The translations under genes were made by a program, and so were the position numbers. Under the pieces are notes generated by a model that saw only the letters and a program-made list of their open reading frames with translations, did not search any database and had not been told where the DNA came from. DNA of 64,000 nucleotides. Source: Eublepharis macularius (Eukaryota; Chordata; Lepidosauria; Squamata; Eublepharidae). The stretch lies in the NCBI RefSeq assembly GCF_028583425.1, contig NC_072791.1, forward strand, positions 17,875,868 through 17,939,867, read 5' to 3'. Shown here in pieces: positions 57,180 to 64,000 of this stretch. Every line of letters begins with the position of its first letter. Position 1 is the first letter of the stretch.

Positions 57180-57260
57180 AACAGCAAGATTTGAATCCAG
57201 TAGCACCTTAAAGACCAACAAAATTTTCAGGGTATAAGCTTTCAAGAGTCAACGCTGTCT
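57180..57260 (-). mobile_element. Penelope-like tail fragment
   Basis: ACAGCAAGATTTGAATCCAG, TAGCACCTTAAAGACCAAC and AGCTTTCAAGAGTC are inverted tail text, cut by the MITE at 57263. Confidence 0.6.
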
Positions 57261-57262
57261 TT

Positions 57263-57484
57263 GGCCATTTCCATACGTCTTCTCTTCCTCCCGAAAAATG
57301 GCGTAAAACTTACGGAACGGTGTGCCTCCATGGCACGATTTCCCGACATGACTTTGCTTCATGGCGCGATGATGTCAGAAAATGCGCCACAAAGTGAATT
57401 CATGATGGAAAGTCGTGCTATGAAGGCATGCCATTCCGTAAGTTTTGCGCCATTTGAGGGGGGGGGGGACGTGTGAAAACAGCC
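57263..57484. mobile_element. Harbinger-like MITE (GGCCATTTCC), TTT TSD
   Basis: 222 bp; GGCCATTTCCATACGTC against an inverted GGCTGTTTTCACACGTC. TTT on both sides (57260-57262 and 57485-57487). Inner arms include AAAACTTACGGAACGGTG. Confidence 0.7.
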
Positions 57485-57489
57485 TTTGT

Positions 57490-57775
57490 CAGATCCAGAG
57501 CAGTTAGCTGTGTTAGTCTGTAGTTGCAAAATAGTAAAGAGTCCAGTAGCACCTTTAAGACTAACCAACTTTATTGTTGCATAGGCTTTCGAGAAACACA
57601 GCTCTCTTCTTCAGAAGCATCATCTGACAAAGCAAGCGGTGATTCTCGAAAGCTTATGCTACAATAAAGTTGGTTAGTCTTAAAGGTGCTACTGGACTCT
57701 TTACTGTTTTGTTAGATAGGAAAGCTTATTCCCTGAAAATCGTGTTGGTCTTTAAGGTACTATGAATCTTGCTAG
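57490..57775. mobile_element. Penelope-like tail, inverted pair
   Basis: The reversed arm is 57503-57620; on its minus strand CTGAAGA is followed by GAGAGC...TTCTC and GAAAGC. The forward arm is 57623-57710, with CTGACAA, GTGATTCTCGAAAGC and AATAAAGTTGGTTAGTCTTA. A second forward scrap is at 57722-57770. Confidence 0.78.
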
Positions 57776-57929
57776 ATTACACATGGTAACAATACATTTT
57801 CATTTTCTAGTCAATTGGATTATTTGTATTGATTTTTTTGTCATTTTGTTCAGGAAAGTTATTAATACAATTATCTGAACTATTTACAGAGCTGTATTAA
57901 TTCATTTTAACCTTTATTAATTAATAAGC

Positions 57930-58145
57930 ATTGTATGCGCCATCAAGTTGCAACCAACTCATTGCAACATCAGGACCATGGCGGGGGCAGGGGGGGGAGG
58001 TGGTTTCAAGGGAAGAGATGAGCAGAGTGGTTTGCACGGCCTGCATAGCAACTGCAGTCTCCGATCCAAATACTAACCATGTGCAATGCTGTTTAGCTAC
58101 CTGGCCCTGATGAGATCAGGCTATTCAGGCTCCTATAGAGCTATA
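57930..58145 (-). mobile_element. 5S rRNA-headed SINE, reversed
   Basis: Head near 58050-58130 inverted (AGTCTCCGATCCAAATACTA, GATGAGATCAGGC); tail ATGCGCCATCAAGTTGCAAC. More diverged than 33756-33967. Confidence 0.6.
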
Positions 58146-58288
58146 TTATAGTTAGCTATAAAAAACAGCTACCCATCTCTTCTCCTCCTCCTCCCCTTCC
58201 CAGAAAATGCTTTGACAGAATTCTCTTGGAGCAGATCTGTAACAACCCGTTTTGTAAAACGTTTGTTCAAACTGCTGATGAACTTAAG

Positions 58289-58535
58289 CAGGGCTTTTTT
58301 CCAGCAGGAACGTGGTGGAACGGAGTTCCGGAACCTCTTGAAAATGGTCACATGGCTGGTGGCACCGCCCCCTGATCTCCAGACAGAGGGGAGTTGAGAT
58401 TGCCCTCCGCACTGCTCAGCAATCTAAACTCCCCTCTGTCTGGAGATCAGGGACGGGGGCCACCAGCCATGTGACCATTTTCTCCAAGGGCAACCCACTG
58501 AGTTCCACCACCTCTTTTCCCAGAATAAAGTCCTG
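58289..58535. mobile_element. hAT MITE (CAGGGCTTTTTTCC) with 8-bp TSD
   Basis: AACTTAAG at 58281-58288 and 58536-58543; palindromic with GGAACGGAGTTCCGG-type arm. Confidence 0.92.
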
Positions 58536-59074
58536 AACTTAAGCATCTCAGTTTTAGTTCTGGATGAAAAATCAGCGGCTGCAGATCGGCAGTGGCAACC
58601 AGTGAGCTTTGATTCTCACCAGCAACCAGGGAATAAACACCCACGGTGGCCATAAAATAGATGGAGAGCCACATTCTCACAGGCTGAGTCACATGACAGC
58701 ATCCACCTGGCAAATCAAGTTCATGAGTGGGGGACCCACAAGGACTTGGGCGGGGGGGGGGGGACATTTCATTGTCACCTACCCTGCTATTTCCTCTTTT
58801 CCTTCCCGGAAAGGCCCCATAGCCTCTCCCTTTTCCCTGCCTTCTTCTGTCCTCCCCACACACCAGACAATCTACATCTATCTGTTCCCCTATTTTTAGC
58901 GTCCCCCCTTCCCTCCCCGTGCCAGCCTCTACCTGGGAAAACTATGGCCTAGTTGCCTGGTGCTGGCTTCTGGCTTGGGTCCCGTTGTGCAGTGGGGAGC
59001 TGCAAGGGCTTCTGTGGGGCACCTCATTTTCTCCTGCATCCCCTTTCACACACTATTTCCTCTTTCCTTCCTAG
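58536..59074. other. No gene recognised
   Basis: Unrecognised; a G-run at about 58751 and pyrimidine-rich stretches. No coding signal. Confidence 0.35.
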
Positions 59075-59330
59075 GATTGCCAGGTCCCCCAGTGGGGGCA
59101 GGGGATCCTAAGGTTCCCAGGTCCAGGTTGGGAGATTCTGGGAGATTTTGGAGGTGGAGCCTGAAGAGGGTGGGGTTTGGGGAGGGGAGGGGCCTCACTG
59201 CACTATGATTCCATAGAGTTCATTCTTCAGAGCAGCCATTTTCTCTAGGAGAACTGGTCTCTGTTGCCTGGAGATCAGTTGTAATTCCGGGAGAGCTCCA
59301 GCTACCACCTGGAGGCTGGCAGCCCTAGAT
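59075..59330. mobile_element. hAT-like MITE (TAGGGTTGCC family)
   Basis: AGGATTGCCAGGTC at the left and GAGGCTGGCAGCCCTAG at the right, with the usual GCAGCCATTTTCTC core. Confidence 0.7.
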
Positions 59331-59405
59331 CCTTTGCTCCCAATTTCCAATTTCCACCTCCCGCCACTACTCACCTGGCTGGGGTAGGGGGGAGGCGGAA
59401 GAACA

Positions 59406-59581
59406 GGGCCGTTTCCACACTACTCACCTTCATCTGGAATGCTGCGGAATGTCACGAGAAAAACGCGGAAGATAGCATCTTCTTGCGCGATGTCACGCAC
59501 GATGTCACGCAAAACTTGCGCAAGAAGACGCTATCTTCCGTATTTTCCTCACGAATGAAGATGAGTAGTGTGGAAACGGCC
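59406..59581. mobile_element. Harbinger-like MITE (GGCCGTTTCC), CAG TSD
   Basis: 176 bp; ends GGCCGTTTCCACACTACT and the near-perfect inverse. CAG on both sides (59403-59405 and 59582-59584). Long inner arms include GGAAGATAGC/GCTATCTTCC. Confidence 0.85.
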
Positions 59582-59989
59582 CAGGCCTCCTGGGTGTGCT
59601 CCTGAGGCAGCGCGACAATGTCATCTCGCAGGGTTCGGGAGCACTCGGGGGCATCGCACTGAGCTGATTTGGCCAGTTTGGGGCCGAAATCGGCCTGCTG
59701 CGTACGGGAGCGCTCCCGTTGTGGCGCGACAACATCACTCCCGGAAGTGACATTGTCTTGCTGCACTGGGAGCGTGCATGTGCAAGGGGAGAAGAGAGGC
59801 GAGTGCCAGGTTCCCCCCCCCCACGCCCCACCCCCAGGAGGGAAAGGGGACCTGGCAACTCTATTCTTTCCTCCCGGCAGCTCCTAGATTCTCACCTTTC
59901 CCTGCTTCCTTCCCATCTACGAGCTCTCTGCCCCCAAGTCTTTAACTATACTTATTATTTTATGCCTATCTCACCTTTCTCCCCAATGG
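59582..59989. other. GC-rich repeat, no gene
   Basis: 59582-59790 is CpG-rich (GCGCGACAATGTCATC, GTGGCGCGACAACATCAC, GAAGTGACATTGTCTTG) with internal direct and inverted similarity, probably another MITE. No gene. Confidence 0.4.
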
Positions 59990-60262
59990 CGACCGGGATT
60001 GCCAACCTCCAAATGCAAAATGGGTAACACTAGAGCTGTAATACTAAGGGGGAAACCTCCAGGAAGGGTCTGGAGATCTCCCAGAATTCCTACTCATCTC
60101 CTGGCTACAGAAATCAGTTTCCCTGGAGAAAATGGCTGCTTTGGAGGGACACTCTATGGCATTATACCTAAGCTGAGCTCCCTCCCCTCCCCAGACTCTC
60201 CCCTCTCCAGGCTCCACCCCCAGATTCTCCAGAGATTTCCCAACCCAGAGCTGACAACCCTA
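59990..60262. mobile_element. hAT-like MITE (TAGGGTTGCC family)
   Basis: GGATTGCCAACCTCC at the left, GAGCTGACAACCCTAA at the right, and the GGAGAAAATGGCTGCTTTGG core. Confidence 0.75.
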
Positions 60263-60450
60263 ACGCAGACCCAAAGCAGCTTACATCGTTCTCCTCCATT
60301 TTTTCCTCACAACAACCCTGTGAGGTAGGTTCAACTGAAAGTATACAACTGGCCCAAGCTCAAACAGCGAGCTTCCGTGGCAGAGTAGCAATTTGAACCT
60401 GGCTCTCCCAGAGCATGGTCTGAAACTTTAATCACTATATTACATTGGCT
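60263..60450 (-). mobile_element. SINE, reversed
   Basis: CCAAAGCAGCTTACATCGTT, CAACCCTGTGAGGTAGGTTC and GCAATTTGAACCTGGCTCTC. Confidence 0.75.
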
Positions 60451-60709
60451 TGGGGGATGTGCGCTGTTGAATAGTAGCAAGTAGCTGGGCTTGGAGAGAG
60501 TCATGCAAATCATGCGGGAGCGAGTTGCCTGGTGTTTGCTGCCAGGCCTGGCCACAATTCTTCCTCCATAGACAGATAGGTCATTATGAGCAACAGGAAG
60601 CATCCAGGTGGGTCGATGGCCTCCTCCTCTCACTCAGGCCAGCCCTGTGGCAAAAGGTCTGAGCGCCACACAGCGTGGGGGGAAGTAGTACCCAAGCCTC
60701 AGTGCCCAG

Positions 60710-60925
60710 CCTATGCCAAGTGAGGGAGGCATCTGGCCCACTCAAACCCCACACAAGGCAAGGGAGGCACCCAGCATGCTGAAACCCTGAACAAGGTGAG
60801 ATAAGGGAGACACCGGGCCCACCCAAGCCCCATATAAGGCAAGTCACCTGTCCCTGTGCTAGGTGAGGAAGGTGGCACCTGGCCCAGCTCCACCCAAAGT
60901 GAGGGAGGTGGCACCTGACCAATTG
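60710..60925. repeat. Degenerate tandem repeat
   Basis: Recurring GAGGGAGGCATCTGGCCCA, GGGAGGCACCCAGC, GGGAGACACCGGGCCCACC and GAGGGAGGTGGCACCTGACC units of roughly 50-60 bp with ACACAAGGCAAG-like spacers. An old minisatellite; the open minus-strand frame across it is not a gene. Confidence 0.55.
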
Positions 60926-61661
60926 GGCAAAGGCAGGTGGACCACCTCTTCCTCCTTCCTCTGGAGGGTTGGTTGGTGGAGCCCTTTTCACTCCAGTTTG
61001 CCCCGCCCCCTCCCTCAAAGGCCAAAACAACCATGAAAAGAGTCCTGCCTCTGCCCCCACTTTTAATGACAGAAATTAAGGCTGGAGATGCTATTGTAGT
61101 TGACTAACAACAGCCACAGAAAAAGGTTGTTTTTTAAAGCTACAGGCACTGCTTCTATTATTTGGGTTGGATGACCCCCCCCCAAGACTTTAAAAAAAAG
61201 AATTCAGATTTTTCTGCAAACCTGAGATGTTTTTCAGGTTTGTAGAAAGATCTGTTGTCTGTTCAAAGGTCTCTGAATTAAGGTATCCACAGATTTGGCC
61301 ACGTTCAGAATGAGATATTCTGATTTTACAGGCTGCCTCTTTAGTGACCTGCTTGAGGCTGCTCACAAAATGAAACTAGGCAAAATCGTGGGAACACAAA
61401 ATCATGTAAACACAAAATCATTAAAAAAAAATTAAAAACCAGCCAAGAAAACCCAGAGCATAAAAGCAAATAAAAACCGAGAGCACAAAATACTTGGCAT
61501 TCATTGGAACTATGCCCCGTTTTTTCATCAAGGTCACAATGGGGTGGTTTCTAACAGTTGTTTATAATGTCAGATAAATCTTTGAATGACCTGCCAATGC
61601 TTCTGTTAGGATGACCAGTTGTAAAACAGCACTGGGGTTCTGCACCTTTATTAATTACACA
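60926..61661. other. No gene; LINE tail trace
   Basis: 61320-61450 resembles a LINE tail (GGCTGCCTCTTTAGTGACCT) with AAATCATG repeats. The rest is unrecognised. Confidence 0.35.
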
Positions 61662-61921
61662 CAGGGCTTTTTTTCTGGGAAAAGAGGTGGTGGAACTCAG
61701 TGGGTTGCCCTCGGAGAAAATGGTCACATGGCTGGTGGCCACGCTCCCTGATCTCCGGACAGAGGGGAGTTGAGATTGCTCTATGCACCACTGAGCGGCG
61801 CGGAGGGCAGTCTCAACTCCCCTCTGTCTGGAGATCAGGGGGTGGGGCCACCAGCCATGTGACCATTTTCGAGAAGTTCCGGAACTCCGTTCCCCCGCGT
61901 TCCTGCTGAAAAAAAGCCCTG
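61662..61921. mobile_element. hAT MITE (CAGGGCTTTTTTTC) with 8-bp TSD
   Basis: ATTACACA at 61654-61661 and 61922-61929. 260 bp, palindromic (GTCACATGGCTGGTGGCC and inverse). Confidence 0.93.
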
Positions 61922-61929
61922 ATTACACA

Positions 61930-62583
61930 GAAGAAGGAACTGTGATGGGACACTTTCTTATGCCAAGGAGGAGGGGGGCGGCAGCATTTGGTAAAAAGTG
62001 GCACCTAGTAAAATTCTCTTTCTCGTGTTTCTTAGTCCTGTCCTTGAATTCAGTCCACCTTAATCTGTCTTCCGTGGAGAGCATTCTTCAACCAACATGC
62101 ATAATCTTGAGATGGATTTTTCATTTCCAGGTTTTCTGAAAAGCAAAACGGCATGTCTGTGGGGATCCGTGCTTTTTCTCAAAGAGACATTGACTTGTTT
62201 TACCCTACATGAAGATCAAGCTGATTTCTGCGCACACACAAAAATCCACCCGGTGTAGATTTTTGGTGCAGCCGTACAACCCTCTTGCCATTTCTCTGTC
62301 ATGTGAATTCAAGCTTCATTAAGAAAAAAAAAGCCTGGCACATTCTCATTAGCAACCAGCTATTTATGCTGGAACAACGCCACGGTTTGTGACACTGCAC
62401 AAATGCAAGAGTAAATACCGGCTGATTCTTCTGTTCTAATCTTTGTACAGATCTTGGGCCTGCCTGGTGCATTACTGGAGGCCCTGATTCTGGAAGCACT
62501 TAAGTCAGACGCTCCTCTTCTCAAAGAGGGTTTCTGGATGGGAATTGCAAAGTGAGCCCTCGAATGTCATGAGAGCCATCTCA
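61930..62583. other. No gene recognised
   Basis: Unrecognised sequence without coding or repeat signal. Confidence 0.35.
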
Positions 62584-62787
62584 AGAGCCAAGCTACAAGT
62601 GGCGCCTGACACAGGTTGGACACTTGTCAGCTTCCCTCGAGTTTTGATGGGAAATGTAGGCGTCCTGGTCTTGCAGCTGCAAGGGAGAGCCAAGCTGTAA
62701 AACCAGGATGCCTACATTTCCCATCAAAACTTGAGGGAAGCTGACAAGTGTTCAACCTGTGTAAGGCATCACTTGTAGCTTGGCTCT
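62584..62787. mobile_element. Palindromic MITE (AGAGCCAAGC family)
   Basis: Ends AGAGCCAAGCTACAAGTGGC and the inverse. Two arms of about 80 bp (ATGGGAAATGTAGGC / GCCTACATTTCCCAT) around a short centre (GGTCTTGCAGCTGCAAGGGA). Same family as 1-100 and 654-883. Confidence 0.8.
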
Positions 62788-62879
62788 CAGTGTAGGTTCT
62801 GCCCTCAAGGGGAATCTGAATTTTCCTGGGTAGATGCATTAGGAGCCACACTGCGTTTCCTCTTCTTCTGAAGATGTTC

Positions 62880-63200
62880 CCTCAGGTCAGGGCGCTGTCA
62901 GGTCCCCGATATTTGGAAGGATTATTAAAGTTTCCAGGCTAGCTTGGGACTTGGTGTGAACAACAATCTCTACTATTCCTGGCTCCGATCAGTATCCACC
63001 CAAAGGCTATCTAGGCTTACCAAAGTTCTCCAGGAATTACAGCAGACCTCCAGAGATCACTTCCTGATAAGAAACGGCAGGTTGAGAGGGTGGACTCTAT
63101 AATATCCCATCCCCTTAAGACCCCCCCCCGCTCTCCAAATGTTGCCCTCCCCAGACACCAGTCCTCCTAACTCTCTGGGAATGTCTCAAGGTGGAGTGGG
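62880..63200. mobile_element. Degraded hAT-like MITE remnants
   Basis: TCTCCAGGAATTACAGCAGA and GGTGGACTCTATAATATCC recall the TAGGGTTGCC family, but the ends are not definable. Confidence 0.4.
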
Positions 63201-63207
63201 CAGTTCT

Positions 63208-63880
63208 TTTTTTTTAATTTTTATTTTATTTTCAGAACAAAGAAGGGTACAAAAGAAGAAAAGGGAAAAACAGGGTCAGAGGAACGTTAAGATTTTGCAC
63301 TACAAGAGTTGTAATAATAAAACACAGAGTACACAGAACATACCTGAAGCAGAGTTCATCAATATTATATCTCCTATTCCAACTCCTGTGTGTCTTCTCA
63401 AACTAAATACGATCTTTTCCCCAACACAATATCCAATTTTAGATCAACTAAAGCTCAAAGCAAGTGGTCTCCCTGTCCATTCTAACTGCTATATCTTAGT
63501 ATGGTCTAATACCTCTATACAGATCGTTGCTGTCTAGCTTGACTATTTTGCCAAAGTTCCATATCATGCATTCTGCCTCATCACTGATATTTAACCAATT
63601 TCATCTTATCAAAATGTATCCAATCTATAACAATATATCAGTTTACTATCCTATTCTGGTTAAAACTAAGACATTTTATGCATTTTATCCTTTGTAAGCA
63701 AAATAATTTCCCCTTTTCTCCGAATTCTCTCATTGGTCTTCTGTTTAAATAGCTTGTTAATTTTGCCATCGCTGCGTATTCTGCCATTTTATCTCTCCAG
63801 ATTTCCTTAGCTGGGCATTCATCTTCCTTCCATCTGGTTGCAAATACCACCCTTGCCGCCGTCAGTAAATATCTGAATAA
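63208..63880 (-). pseudogene. L1 LINE 3' end, 5'-truncated
   Basis: On the minus strand, ORF2 C-terminal residues read YLLTAARVVFATRWK, then EIWRDKMAEYAAMAKLTSYL and RRPMREF, with a stop after a short frame. A long 3' UTR follows to an A-rich end (T-run at 63208-63235 on the plus strand). This is the typical L1 C-terminus. Confidence 0.75.
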
Positions 63881-63881
63881 T

Positions 63882-64000
63882 GGTTGTTGTGGGTTTTCCG
63901 GGCTGTATTAGGGTGGGTCTGAATACTGCTTGAAGGTTATGCTTTTTCATAGGCTTTCCCATCTGATCAGTAATTCCTTTGATATATGGCAAAAACACTT
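63882..64000 (-). pseudogene. Penelope-like reverse transcriptase, C-terminal part, cut by window edge
   Basis: On the minus strand one frame reads VFLPYIKGITDQMGKPMKK, then HNLQAVFRPTLIQPGKP. The LPYIKGITD...VFRPT pattern fits the segment after the RT core in Penelope-like elements. The frame is open to the window end, where the rest of the RT should lie. The L1 3' fragment abuts its downstream side. Confidence 0.65.

Noticed and set aside
60711..61060. Protein-coding gene on the minus strand (60584-61060)
   Set aside because: The frame is produced by a degenerate GC-rich tandem repeat and has no recognisable domain.

Overview
The window looks like nuclear DNA from a squamate reptile (lizard-like; I cannot name a genus). 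The reasons are the kinds of repeat present: BovB-type RTE LINEs, CR1 and L2 LINEs, tRNA-derived SINEs of the type common in lizards, SINEs with a 5S rRNA head and a BovB-like tail, Penelope-like sequences and many palindromic DNA-transposon MITEs. I found no confident host protein-coding exon. The best host-gene signal is a CpG-rich island at about 24.26-25.24 kb that ends, on the minus strand, in a strong splice-donor sequence. It could be the promoter and first exon of a leftward gene whose first intron would be 1-24.8 kb.

Layout. 0-9 kb: SINEs, CR1, L2 and BovB tails, a long (AAAG)n, a MITE inserted in a SINE, and Penelope-like inverted pairs. 9-23 kb: mostly unrecognised intron-like or intergenic DNA with scattered fragments. 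23-27 kb: Penelope-like tails around the CpG island, then a young 5'-truncated BovB copy with one frameshift and a short U2 snRNA-like segment. 27-34 kb: nested CR1/Penelope/L2 stacks, a decayed L2 with reverse transcriptase, and a clean 5S-headed SINE. 34-37.9 kb: a hAT MITE with perfect 8-bp target duplications and a solo LTR with a 5-bp duplication. 37.9-49.9 kb: one very large PIF/Harbinger transposon. 50-64 kb: further nested MITEs, a pure (GAA)n tract, 5S-headed SINEs, an L1 3' end and, at the window edge, a fragment of Penelope-like reverse transcriptase.

The main find is the Harbinger element, 37934-49878 (11,945 bp), with short inverted ends and a TAG duplication. Splicing by eye gives three complete, in-frame genes. 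One is a two-exon DDE transposase (448 aa, minus strand). The other two are different four-exon Myb/SANT-like (trihelix) genes, one of 250 aa (minus) and one of 370 aa (plus). These two are transcribed divergently from a shared ~600-bp promoter region with CCAAT boxes and an NRF1-type site. Known Harbinger elements usually carry one transposase and one Myb-like partner in a few kilobases. Two partner genes plus a 2.3-kb left arm that I cannot explain make this one unusual. Several MITEs in the window share its terminal motif (roughly GGCYGWWTCCRCA) and have 3-bp duplications, so they may be, or have been, mobilised by this kind of transposase.

A second thread is the Penelope-like repeat. It carries a hairpin between CTGANGA and CGAAA whose stem covaries between copies, as expected for a hammerhead-ribozyme-related RNA motif. 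It often occurs as head-to-head inverted pairs.
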